A stretch of 41,763 bases of DNA from Lingula anatina (taxonomy: Eukaryota; Brachiopoda; Lingulata; Lingulida; Lingulidae), in NCBI RefSeq assembly GCF_001039355.2, contig NW_019775668.1:216992-258754 (forward strand). The letters are read 5' to 3'. The notes under the pieces were generated by a model, which saw only the letters and a list, made by a program, of their open reading frames with translations, had not been told where the DNA came from and ran no database searches. Every line of letters starts with the position of its first letter. Position 1 is the first letter of the stretch. Positions 22,601 through 34,121 of the stretch are shown here, piece by piece. The position numbers and the translations under genes were made by a program.

Positions 22601-25600
22601 AAAAGAGAAGTTCTACCACACAGAGCTCCTCTAGATTTACTTATGGGTGGAAAAAGAGCAGAATTCAATGAAAGGTAAGTTCAGAATGCTAAAGATACAC
22701 ATGATATAATATATTTAAAAAACAAACCTTGCACTGACTGTGTTATTGTTGTAACTGTATATCTGGGCAGAGTTGTATCCTTTTAAGTACATTCTGTTTA
22801 GAAAGTAATTTTCAGGTATTGTTAGAGTAGTATTGAACGACAGGTGCCCTGAGATATACAAGGTCATGATTAGATAAACATGCTTATTTAAAGAAAGTTT
22901 TTGTTCAAAGCCTGTGGCTTAGGCAAATGAATAAAGAGTTTTATTAGGGTTGTTTGTTCTTTCATTTAAAACCTTACATTTACCTGTTTGAATTTCATAA
23001 CTGATTGTTTTTGTTTAAAAATTTGGTGTGTAGCAACAGTGACATTGAAATAATATCTCAGTATTTGATGACTATCTTTTCATATATTCAGAGAGAGCAT
23101 AACAGATGAATTAAACAGGCTAAAAAGTATAGTTTTGCCAGCCAATGCCAGGGATCTATACCATGGTAGAGGAATCAAGTTACCTGCGTAAGTGTCGGAA
23201 ATAATAAAAATAATTATGTAGTGTGATTTATATCTAGATTGCTTTCAATTTATTTTAATTGGTTGCCACAGTCCAGATTAATGTTTAATTTGCCAGTATA
23301 ACCAGTAGTTTTGTTTTATTATTTTTATAGATCAAAATGCAATTACCATTTTGCACAATATCATGTATTGATAATTTTATTTCTGATCAGTCAACATGCC
23401 TCAGTGAGTCCAAGACGCCCCATGCCTCCAGATGAAGCAATGAGTAAGTTTTTTATTTCTGCATAGATGTGTAGCAGACACTGCATTGAATGCTTGACCC
23501 ATGTACCCGGTATCATGATCAGCATTGTTGTATGTGTATTACTGATATATAAATGTTTTATTATATATTTATTTATCCTATGCCCCATATTATTAATCAT
23601 GTATATGCTTACTGTCTATGAAGGATCCCTGCACTAAGTGGATTGAATGTTAGAGATGTAAATATTGTATACTATACTGAAACTACTGTCTGGCCATTGT
23701 TGCTAATTTAGATGTTGTGCTGATGTAACTGGCTTTAGACATATATAACTTCACTGAATGCTACTCAATAACTGTAGTCGCATTGCACTCTCAAATGAAT
23801 GTTGTGATTTACTAGTGAATGATTGGCAAAATTTAACTCAAGTTTATGTCAGGGTTAATATTAAAAAATGAAAATGAAATACATAATTTGCTTACATTTA
23901 TTGAAATGGATGAGTTTGATATGTGTTTATTGGATGAGAATGTATTTTTTTATCATTGTCATTTTCACAGCATATAGACATAGCAAAATAGTCCTGGTTC
24001 CATCTGAAATTGGTTCCGTCTGAAATAAGACATGGTATTTTCTGCCAGATTTTCTCCATATTGTGTATATTACAATAATTACTTTTATTACTGAAAGCCA
24101 TTATCATTCCTTCATCATATATTTCATTATTCCATGTACACGCTGGTACATATTTTGAATATATATTTAATTCATTTGCATTCATGGTATCTGCAGTAGA
24201 TACTTTATTGGCTGAAAGGAGACGGAACTTATTTATGGGTTAGTAACTTCAACGCTACATACAATAACTGGGCTTAATGTTTTCTTCAGTTTCTGTTAGC
24301 ATTTGTGTGATGCCTTGTACGTGTGACATAAAGGCTACTTGTACAGTATGCTTCCTCACATCAGTTGACTTTTACATAGTGGTAGTGTACAGGTTTAAGG
24401 CATTTTTTGTTTCTTATTTGTATGCTAGAAAGAAAAGAAAAGAAAAGCATGTTTGTGTTAGGTGTTATACCTGTAAAATAGAACACTTTTTGGAAGATGC
24501 ATTCAAAGAAACCGATGTAAATAAAAATGAGAATCCAGTGATCTGTTAAAGTTGTGCGGTATATCTTGTAGTCACTGTTATGAGAGGGTACAAAGAGCAT
24601 GGAGACACCTTATATGCTTTGTGCCTCACTGCTTTGGGATAGCCAAACTTCAATTTTTATAGCAAATAGTGTAAAGGTACATGCTTTCAATTCTACATTT
24701 TCATCGATAAAAAGAATTAGATGCTTTTATTTTCCTTCAGTTGTGATTTTTGTGTCCTATTTTGGGGACCTTCTCTCGTAAGTTGTCCATATTTTATGTT
24801 CCGTACTGACTTTATTTTTAGTTTTAATCACATTCATTTGCAGTTACAACCTCGGCTCCTGCCACTCTAGTTCGGGTTCCAGTCTCTCACCAACCTTCCA
24901 AGTTGTCCCGAAAATCCAATACTTTCATTTCTCAAAAACCCAAGAAAAAGACTCTTGCAGTTATACCTCCTATCAAACGCCAGGCAACTGTGCCCGAGGC
25001 CAGACCTGAATTTAAGCCTGACCCCCAACCCCCTGTCATAGCCAAGAAGGAAGAAACTGTAGTTATGAGAGAGCCGTCTCCTCCATCTTCTCCATCTCCA
25101 GTAGCTGAGTACAATCCCATATTAGGTAGATACCCATTTCAACATGTATTCTCTCTCTATAAGTGTATTCACGCTGTGCTGGAAAATGTTTCCCTGAGTT
25201 TCCCATCTCAATATTCAGTATGAGAGCATTTAGTTGTCATACAGACAGCAACCTCAATACTGTGTTGGTTACAGTATGGTTTGCTTTGTTGATAACTCAT
25301 CAGTGGACAAGATTTGATCAAACAGATCAAAAGTGGATAGCCTTTTTTCTAACTTTTTACTAATTGTTTAGTTGTTTATCATTTTTTATATTTATTTTAT
25401 CTTATTAATATTTTTTGCTTAAAATTAAATTTTTCTTATGTTCAGATTTTACGACAATTTAAAGAATTTTTTTCACAACATTTAAGAATTTCCCGTTCTT
25501 GCTCTGATACATTGTACAACAGAATGACTGAATATTGATATGGGAGCTGACATATAGGAGCAATTCCACTGCAGGCTTATACCTTTCCTGTAAATGTAGC

Positions 25601-27366
25601 CTTATTGCTTACCTTATGTGTTCTATACACTGTAGAGTACAATGATTAAGAAGTAAACTTGTAAATGTGCATGAATAGAAGCAGTGATCCTTACCCAGAT
25701 GTCAAATACTTTGTCCAAATTTGTTTTTAAACTGTTCAACACTAATCCATGTTGTTACTACACACTTATTTTTGATTTGTGTTGTGAGTTGATAACTGTA
25801 CTGAAAACTGATGAGCACAGTTTTTACTAAGATGCACATGACCTAATCTGTAGATTTTTATGATAATACCTATAATTATGAAAACTTAACTCTCTTGCCG
25901 TTTTTACACCTAGCACATAACACTTCACTGGATTCCTCCTTCCTAAAGTTTAGGAATTGAATAATCTGCAACATAGTATTTAAGGGGAAAAAAAGAGAAT
26001 ATACAAGCTTAACATTTATGAACTGGTATTGTACATGTATGTTTGAAGTAAAACTGAATTACACCATAGGTGAATTCAATGATAAAAAAGCTTTTGCAAG
26101 ACTTGCAAACTCTGTGGTTATTTTGTTTGAAACTGTGTGGTGGCATTTGGTCAGGTTAAGCACTGATTTGACATAAGTGCTCCCTCAGTATGCATCTAAA
26201 GACAATGACAAAACTTTTAAAACAGTTGCTGTTGTTTTTTTTATGCAAGTTTAGTGTACAATTTTAGTTGTTAGAAAACAAAACTATAGCAATTATTCAA
26301 AGATGATGAAAAATTCACAGTTCACTATCAGTAGCATCTTAGATAGTAATTGCTTGTTAGAACTTTTTCTTCAGCATAACTCCCGGATTCACTTTTTGCA
26401 TTTAGACTGTTATGACTAATATTTCTAGAACAAGTTAATCTTGATTTCACTCATTTACCATGACTATGGCTTTTGAGTGTATCTGTGGTTCATTTATTGT
26501 AGGTCCTTGCTGCATGCTTCAGCTTTATGGGCTTATCATTACAGCACTTTATAATCCAGGCTTGTTTGCATTTTAAGGCATGTTCTCATACAAATTGGGA
26601 CTGCCCTTCTCTATAGACTGTCAGATTTAACAAAACCCACCATAAGCAGCAAGTGTATACTCCTCTTGTCCCCAAAAGTTAGTTCTTTGCTGTGTTCTTT
26701 GCTGTTTTCAGTAGTAGGAATTAAAAGTAGAAAACAGAGAAAAACATTTGCTGCTTATGTTGAATTTAGCTTAATCAGGCAGCTCATAAAGAAGGGCTGA
26801 ATTAAAAACTGTCACCACAACCTGTGTGTAAATGTGCCTTAACCCATTAGTGTGATTATAGATGCTATTTTGAATACTTTATAGTCAGTTTTGCTCCTAG
26901 TGTTTAACCTAAATATATTTAATCAGTAATTACAAACTAATCAGCACTTGTTCTCAGCATGCTCTAGGTTTAGTTTAAATTGTAACTTTTCCCTCTCCTG
27001 ACTAAAATGGACATTTTATTTCATTTTATTTACTGTTTTAAACCTGTATTCATTTTGACAAATTAATGCTGTTTGATATGAATAATAAGGCTGACTGGAT
27101 TAATAAAACCTTGTTCCTTTTTTTGTTCCCAGGGGTATTAGACCCCAGCAGACATTCTTCCAGTATAGCTCCAAGGACGCCACGGGTTCCAGTCCACAGT
27201 GACGATGACGATCTACATGATCATGATCATAATAGAGGACCGAGTAGAACACTGCCGCGGTAAGTAACAACATTGTGGAGGACAATTATTGAGAGATTAC
27301 ATTGTAATGGGGATGTTTGAATCCCAGGGTTAACAAATGAGTGTGACTGATGCCTCATAGAGCATT

Positions 27367-27408
<42 letters not shown>

Positions 27409-30400
27409 ATTGCCAACTTTGATTTAATGACCATTTTGCCTTAACTACAGGAGATATTTGTTGAAATGAGACAGCAGGACTGATCACACAATATGCATGG
27501 CTTCAGTTTTTAACCCTAACATGCTTGCAAAAAATAAGAGGTGGCGAGTTTTTCCATCCCTGGATCCGTCTTTTTTGATCAAACCTTGGGAGAGGTTTAA
27601 AATTGAAGTATACAATATGCCATTGTTTTTCTTTCTATCTTGAAAACTTGCAGTCCATCTCTGAGGTGCATACGAGTTTGATCAATGGTCACATGATGTT
27701 TGCAATGGTTTCTCTTATAAATGACCTTCGATCTTCAAAGGAAATGGATATTTCAGTAGTTGAGACTCTCAATAGCTCTGCTTCATGAATGTAACCTTTT
27801 TGTTTTTGTTGTTTTTGGTGCTCTTGTTGTTGTCATGTTATGAAAGAAAATAAAAACAGTGCACTTAATTTTGATACCTGAAGCTGTGGTGTGCTAGAAT
27901 ACATACTGTCATATAGAGATGTTGATTATTGATAGGGATAAGCCATTCCCCATATTGAACGATCCTTGGACAAATTACTACAATATACATTATTTTTAAT
28001 CATATTAAATTTTACAGCTTTTTAAGAGGATTTCTGAAAGGTTTGACACATTTCTCCCAAATTTTACTCATGCTATAACTCTGTTGGCATAAGAGGCCCG
28101 CTTACTGTGATAACAATGCCTGAGGATCAGTTGGTATTAGGTCAGGGCTCTTGTGATGCAAGTATTTTAATGAAAATTGTGTTTGGATATATCAGTACAA
28201 ATGAAAAAAAATGCCTGACAATTAATGCAAAGGTCACTTATTAATAATTAATTTCAAAATGAAAACCATCATCATAAACATTTTATTTCTTAATATTAAT
28301 TGTTTATACTGTGATTGAAAGCTTGCATCTGTAACTTGCTATAGCATTTATAGTGTCCATCTTTTTTCACCCTTAGTCCCAGTTTGGAAGTTCAACAAAC
28401 AGATGAGGATAAAATGGAGGTGGACCCACCACCAGAGGACACCACAGGCCAGAAAACGCCAGAGTCTGGCCCTGCAGCACATAAGTCTACCACTCCTAAC
28501 CCACTGAAGGTAAGTCTGCTGTGAACCCTATATGTGAGGAACATCCATTTAGGTTTTAGCATTATGGCTGAATTTTCTAATAGCATTAAGACAAAAACTC
28601 TTATATTAATGCATTTATCTGGCTAAGGAAACACCTCGCTATATATAAATGAAATGTGATAGGCATGACAATGCATTGCCTCTTTGCTATAACATTACTG
28701 GGGTAGGGATGATAATCATATTGGAGATAATTTTGATTTTTTTATTGACACAAAAACTTTTTCGTTGCCTGCAGGGGGTAGATTTAACTTCTGCTGTGCC
28801 TCAAGATCAAAGAGAGGAGTTGGAGGTTGTTTTCAAGAATTTAGATACAGATAATGATGGGTGAGTACATGGAATTTTTGTGAATAGCCTTTGTGATTGC
28901 CATTGATTACCTTAAAATGATGTCAATTTCTCAGGATACTTTTTTAATTGTCTTAAAATTTTTTAACTAAATAGTTATATATAGCATAATTAAAGCTATT
29001 AGTTTCTGTTGTTGAAAATCATTTGATACATTGTTCATTAGTTTTCATTGTAATTTTTTTAAAATTTTCTTTCAATTCAGACACCTTAAATATAATGAAG
29101 TAACCAAAGTACTTCCACAGGGATTGTCCAATGCTCAACAAAGATACATAAAACAGGTACGTATGGCAGTTCTGTGCTAATTTTAAAATATAAGATATTG
29201 TAACTCAGAGCTCTGCGCCATGATAAAATGTTAGACCTTAAAACCTTTTATTGTTTATCCTTTGTCTTGATAATATGGTTCCACATATGTAGTTTGGATG
29301 TATTATATTCTGGTCATTTCCAGGTGTATGACATCACCAGTGCCAGTACCTTCTTTGGGGTTGATGAATTTGTGACGCTCTCTTGTTTGTGCCAAAAGAT
29401 GGCAACACTTAGGTAAGGATACAGCATTTCGGGTTTCCAATAATAAGAGCTTTGTAGATAAATTTATATAAGATTTGTGGAAGATATAGATTTACTGGAC
29501 AGAATAAATGCATAATAACTTGTAATAATAGGACGTTGGTATGTTAACATGTAATTAAACTTTGAAATAACTTTTCAGTGGTGCTGCACAAGATTCCTAT
29601 GAGGGGCTTGATTTTGCTACACTACAGACGTCTGTCTTACAGTTTGTGGTAGGTACAGTTAGTGGCTATCTGGTAAATGTTTTTAATCTTGAACAAATAA
29701 AGCAAATCAATTTGCAGTTTTCCTTAAGTTTAAAAAAAAACTGAATAGTTATCTAATTTAAGGTGAAAATGATGCACACTATAGTTGTATGGCATCTGTG
29801 TGAAATCAAGCTACTTTAGTCTCCAGAGATGTAATTTACTTTGAGTTCAGTTTGAAAAAAAAACTGTTTGGGCATCATTAAAACCAGTTACTCAACAGTT
29901 TTTTCATGGGGAGAAATAAATCAAAGAAACAATTTTAAGTGTGTGTGCAATTATGTTAACTGAATATGACAATTTGACCCAGATGAAGTTAAACAAAATA
30001 AATTATATATCTGCCAAATTTTTGGACAGTTTAGTCATCTGAGTACAGATAAAATATATTTTAAAGAAGTACCGTGGCATTTTAAAGGCAAGTTTCTTTT
30101 CTTTCATATCATTGTGCATTGAGCAAAGCTATATTCCAGCAAATGTTAATGCTAGGAGTCAAATATATCTGGCTTTTAGTATTGGGAACATTTTCAATAT
30201 CCTTCAGATATAAATTTGCTTTTATTTTACAGGAGTTGTTCCAGTCAGTAGACAGGAATGAAAAAGGCAAGGTCAGCATAGAGTCCTTGGAGGAGATCCT
30301 GGTGACACTCCTAGAAAAGAATAAAGTAGATAATGTGGAGCTTTTCCAAGAAATCAAGCAGGTTGTTGACCCAGTAAGTAGGGCAGAATTGATGAAAATG

Positions 30401-30726
30401 AGTGAAAAATAAATTCAACTTACACATAACTTATGTACCTACAAACATTTCATCTGTTTTTCTTTCTTTTTTTTTTTTTTACTGTACAATGTTGGCTAAG
30501 AAACTCATATTTTAACACTTATGGTTCATAAAAAAAGTAACAGAATTAGATGTTTTCATGGGTGCAACCACAATTGTCATCCCTTATTAATGCTTCATTG
30601 AACTTTATCTAGAAATTAAAGAGACGAACTTCCTTTTATTTTTTTCAGAATGACGAGGACTCCATTACAAAAATAGACTATATTGCATATATTCCTTACT
30701 TTTTGTCTTTAAAACAAAAGTCATGA
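16633..30726 (+). CDS. Four-EF-hand protein with long disordered N-terminal region
   Basis: Exons: 16633-16857, 17784-17884, 18817-18934, 19309-19338, 20316-20353, 22121-22216, 22531-22674, 23092-23187, 23391-23443, 24197-24238, 24844-25125, 27133-27259, 28377-28509, 28775-28860, 29081-29156, 29324-29412, 29579-29648, 30233-30373 and 30649-30726. They sum to 674 residues plus TGA. ATG at 16633 (or 16642) follows an in-frame TAG at 16600. Residues 1-500 lack a known domain and are rich in Ser/Pro/Arg, including a basic RESQRERHQ...RGLKRKRE segment (about 204-235), a Pro-rich stretch (316-408) and DDDDLHDHDHN (432-442). Residues 500-674 contain four EF-hand units. Loop 1 DTDNDGHLKYNE (519-530) is canonical. 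Loop 2 (552-563) is degenerate. Loop 3 DRNEKGKVSIES (609-620) lacks the position-12 acid. Loop 4 DPNDEDSITKID (648-659) is plausible but lacks Gly6. One or two calcium ions would be expected. I cannot name the orthologue. Confidence 0.85.
16957..17035. repeat. Perfect 15-bp inverted repeat in intron 1
   Basis: TAGCACGAAAATTCA at 16957-16971 is the exact reverse complement of TGAATTTTCGTGCTA at 17021-17035. The loop is 49 nt and includes a CACACACAC run. It lies about 100 bp after the first donor of the EF-hand gene. Confidence 0.8.
19309..19338 (+). CDS. 30-nt in-frame microexon of the EF-hand gene
   Basis: The acceptor TGTGTTGCCAG ends at 19308, ten open codons RESPMFGIGK follow, and a perfect donor GTAAGT starts at 19339. 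The exon is phase 0 on both sides and falls between exons ending (18934) and starting (20316) in phase 0, so it can be included or skipped without a frameshift. Splice sites and frame are visible; actual use and alternative splicing are inferred. Confidence 0.65.
20354..22120 (+). other. Intron of the EF-hand gene with a C11/A18 tract
   Basis: This 1.8-kb intron contains eleven C and eighteen A residues at 21698-21726. A cryptic exon-like segment at 20893-20926 would break the frame. Otherwise it is AT-rich with nothing recognisable. Confidence 0.6.
24197..24238 (+). CDS. 42-nt in-frame microexon of the EF-hand gene
   Basis: CTGCAG ends at 24196, the segment codes DTLLAERRRNLFM, and it leaves at GG|GTTAGT. 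The exon is phase 1 at both ends. Joining 23443 directly to 24844 also keeps the frame, so this is a natural cassette candidate. The acceptor has only a weak pyrimidine tract, which fits regulated inclusion. Confidence 0.6.
25126..27132 (+). other. Two-kb intron of the EF-hand gene
   Basis: AT-rich sequence between donor GGTAGAT at 25126 and acceptor TTCCCAG ending at 27132. I see no further exon, gene or repeat in it. Confidence 0.6.
27371..27402. repeat. (CT)16 microsatellite
   Basis: An uninterrupted CT dinucleotide run in the EF-hand gene intron after exon 27133-27259. Likely length-polymorphic. Confidence 0.95.
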
Positions 30727-31350
30727 AGTAAAGAATAGGGATCTGACTGGGAAAGAGTCATAGATGTGTGCAATATACCCATCATCCAAATGGAGACTTG
30801 AGATTGATTTGTGAAGTAGTGAAAGGAGGAGGATTGAAGCAGTTTTGTCAGCAGCATCTTGTTGCTCTTTGGAAAACCATCAGGATGCTTGTGTATTTAT
30901 AGAAAAGTGGGTCATCAGATTTGCTTTAGAGACAAAAACTGGAAAACGGATGGTCTTGGAAGATATCGAACCACAATGTTATTGGAGTTGATCACATGCT
31001 GTGTCTGTTCACCAATGAAGGAGTTCCTTATGAAGACAAAAACCCGTTTACTTTTGGATTTGTTTTAGCAGTGATTAAATCCATTTTTAATCCAATGACT
31101 TTTCTTCATGTTCTAGACTTAAAAGTGGGAAACTGACATAATCTAATTTCAGTCATTTTCATTCACTGATTAAACAACTTACATATGTGAGGATTGACAC
31201 CAACATGTAAGCACTCTTAAACTATGGGTTAACTGTAAAGGAATTTGAAAGAATTAGTTATTGAATTAAAATTAACTGAGACTTTCAATCAAAATGTAAA
31301 TGAACCTTGTGATTTTAAGTCTTTATACTTCAAGTAAAGCTGATGTATAA

Positions 31351-31356
31351 AATAAA
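31351..31356 (+). terminator. Poly(A) signal of the EF-hand gene
   Basis: AATAAA lies 625 nt after the TGA. The stretch from 30727 to about 31375 is read as 3' UTR; no other gene is seen there. Confidence 0.55.
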
Positions 31357-31379
31357 ACCGTGTCCATAATTTTTTTGGT

Positions 31380-33100
31380 AAATTGCAAGTGTGTTGAAAG
31401 AACGTTTATTCCTTAACACATTTTATTGGTCATATGTAATTGGCCCAACTGTTAACTGGTCTTATGTAACCTTTAAAACATTTATTAAAGTAACAACTAT
31501 TTAACATAAGACAGTCATGTGTTTATTTCAAATAATAAGGATACCTTACTGAAATGTCTGATTTTCTATTTACTGCATTTATTATGCATGGGGCTAAAAG
31601 TAAATGGCAAGAGATTTTAGAGTTTTAATATTGAAAATAACTTCTATCAATAATAAATTTGTTTATGCAAGAAACATTTAAGATATTGTATCACAAGTTC
31701 AGTTCCATGTGGATCAACACATTATGAAGAAAAACTGCACTATAAAACAATTCAGGCTAGGCCCCAGCCAAAAACTACAAAGTCTTAAGTCTAGCTTATA
31801 TATTTAAAGATCCTCAACTGAAACTGATATTGCAGAAAATAGCGCACATAATTTGAAAATAACTTAACTAAGTAAGAGATATTAATCATTTGTACCTTGG
31901 CTATACATAAAAGTCACATTGCTCTGGTTGTCATACACCTAAAATCAGTGTTTAGTCATATATACTTGTCTTTAGGAAAAATTATTTGGATACACAGCAT
32001 TCCACAAAACTTGTAACACAGGCATACCATAAAATACTAATTTATATGTTCTTGATCTACTGGGATTGGAAGAAGAAGAAACTACATTACATATATTCCC
32101 CCTGACAATAAAAAGGATTCAATTAACAATATGTTTGGGTACTTAATTGTTTCGAGAATCCTAGTAAAAACGTCATCGCTAATAAAAAATATAATGAGCA
32201 CAACTACATAACAACCTTAAATACATAAACTTATCACATTCACTGCATCTACACCATGAAAATTAGAATCTGGGTAGGACCTGAAACCTAGGACACCTGC
32301 TCCTGCAAACCTCAACAGATTTTCTAAAACGAGGTCCAAAAGACAACTTCAACTGAAAAGAACTAAATTTGCATTTGTCTGACTATTTATGACTTCTAAA
32401 GTCAAATGATTAAACTACAATAATATTTCAGTCTCTTAACTTGGAACTACAGCAGCAAGATGGACTGTTGTCATATTACTCCAAAAATTAAAAACAAGGT
32501 GATCTCTGACCACTTGCCCAGGGTAAAAATTACAAAATTTATACAGTCAAAATATAAAATGGAGAATCCACTTCATGGACCCTTGATAAAATGAATACAT
32601 CCCTCCATCCAACCTTCTCATTGGAATGTATGCCTTGGTTTAATAAAATGTAGGTTGTAAAGATGCCATTGCACTGTCCTGGTCCTAGACACTGATTTTA
32701 ATGTTTAAATTCAGCATCAGAACATTAGTCAAAATCACAAAATAAGGAACACTTAAGTTGCAAAATAAGACACCATATGCTAAATTTCGTTTTTCTTCTT
32801 TTGTGCAATCTAAATGTCACATCGGTTTGTTCATAGAAGTATACATATATTGATGCACCTTGAAAGATCTACATTATAGTTGTTAAATACAGTCAACAAC
32901 TATAATAAGTTAAACAACTATAATGTAGATCTTTCAAGGTGCATCAATATATATACTTCTATTTTTATCAAGATCTATACGGTGATTTTAACATGAATCC
33001 TCATTGGTTTGTTCACAAACAAAAAATGCAGAATCAATTCATCAGCTTACTAAATAATCCTGATACAACTCCCTTCTCTTGTGTAAGGAAGTGGTTAACT
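31380..33100. other. Intergenic stretch between two convergent genes
   Basis: AT-rich, without a supported reading frame. It contains the long foldback at 32834-32961. The phrase CGGTTTGTTCA before the hairpin (about 32823) is echoed by TGGTTTGTTCA after it (about 33005), perhaps part of a larger insertion. Confidence 0.55.
32834..32961. repeat. Long foldback element with ~48-bp arms
   Basis: The left arm 32834-32884 and right arm 32914-32961 are reverse complements apart from a 2-nt and a 1-nt indel. The core GATGCACCTTGAAAGATCTA pairs perfectly. The roughly 30-nt loop repeats AACAACTATAAT in the same orientation as the right arm, a sign of local duplication. No clear target-site duplication flanks it. 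Consistent with a MITE or foldback transposon remnant; transcribed, it would form a nearly perfect hairpin RNA. Confidence 0.85.
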
Positions 33101-33115
33101 AGGCATTGATTTGCT

Positions 33116-33121
33116 TTTATT
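33116..33121 (-). terminator. Candidate TMTC3 poly(A) signal
   Basis: TTTATT on the plus strand is AATAAA on the minus strand, about 1 kb beyond the TMTC3 stop codon. It would make 33100-34121 the TMTC3 3' UTR. Confidence 0.4.
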
Positions 33122-33737
33122 CCACCCAGAACATAATGTAATTTGCATCCGCCTCTTATCATACCATGAACATATTGTATGCATTTTATACTCCCTCTTT
33201 AAGTGTTTACATCAAATCAAAATAAGCCACCTCAGAGTAATGGAAGACCAAAAAAAAATATCCACGTCTACCTTTTCGAGGCCTATCATACCCTAGAATC
33301 CATAATGCAAGATAATGATTCTTATGTATAAGTTGTAATACTATTACGACAACATATAGGACCACTTGAACTGAGAATAACCTAGCCATGTAATTCAGCC
33401 TTCACACAGATAATGCTGTCTTTTTTTCTCTTTGTTTTGGCACTGTGTGAATACATCAAGACCCCACCACTTGGGTGGAAAGACATCCAATACTACCACC
33501 ATGTAGATATTTTGCTGCATCATTTTTCCACCATGATCTTCCAGTGTCTCATATTCTACACTAAATTGGTTACAATATCCATTCAAATTTTACTGCCAAA
33601 AAATAAAGAACTTTCATTTAATCAACATACTCGAGTAGTTGCAAACAGTCAGTAGGCCTAAAAACAGCCCTACATGTACAAACCTAATAGAAACAAATTG
33701 ACATTGTTGACCTGTAACTACACCCCTTGTGTCTCAG

Positions 33738-33902
33738 AGACTGGCTGGTAAGAGTGGTGCTGGCAAGAAAACACAGCCAAGGAGGGAATCTGATGCCTTC
33801 TACAACATTCCCTACAAAGAGAGCACTTCATTTGGTGTTGTAATTGCCTCCAAGCTGGCTTATGTCACTGCACGAGTGTGTGCCAAGTTAATATATATGT
33901 AA
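33738..33902 (+). other. Orphan open block antisense to TMTC3 3' UTR
   Basis: After CCCCTTGTGTCTCAG, 54 codons are open to TAA (33900-33902). The translation starts RLAGKSGAGKKTQPRRESDA and includes FYNIPYKESTSFGVVIASK. Base composition is richer in GC than the surroundings, and the minus strand is closed in all frames here. There is no ATG near the front and no partner exon. It may be a decayed coding fragment, a last exon of an unseen gene, or chance. Confidence 0.25.
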
Positions 33903-34121
33903 CACTGGAGGGAATAAGACTTGTAGACCTGCTGCTTTGTAGATCATGGCAAGATGAGACAGTTGTCTTCGTTGTAGTTCATGGAACTCACACAATCTCC
34001 AGAATGTCTGAATCTCATTTGTTTTCAACAACGGTGTTGATAAGTGTTCTCACCCAAATTATTCATGAGCTGGTCAATGTAAAGCCAAACTGTTTGATGA
34101 ATTTCTGGACTTAATTTGTTG

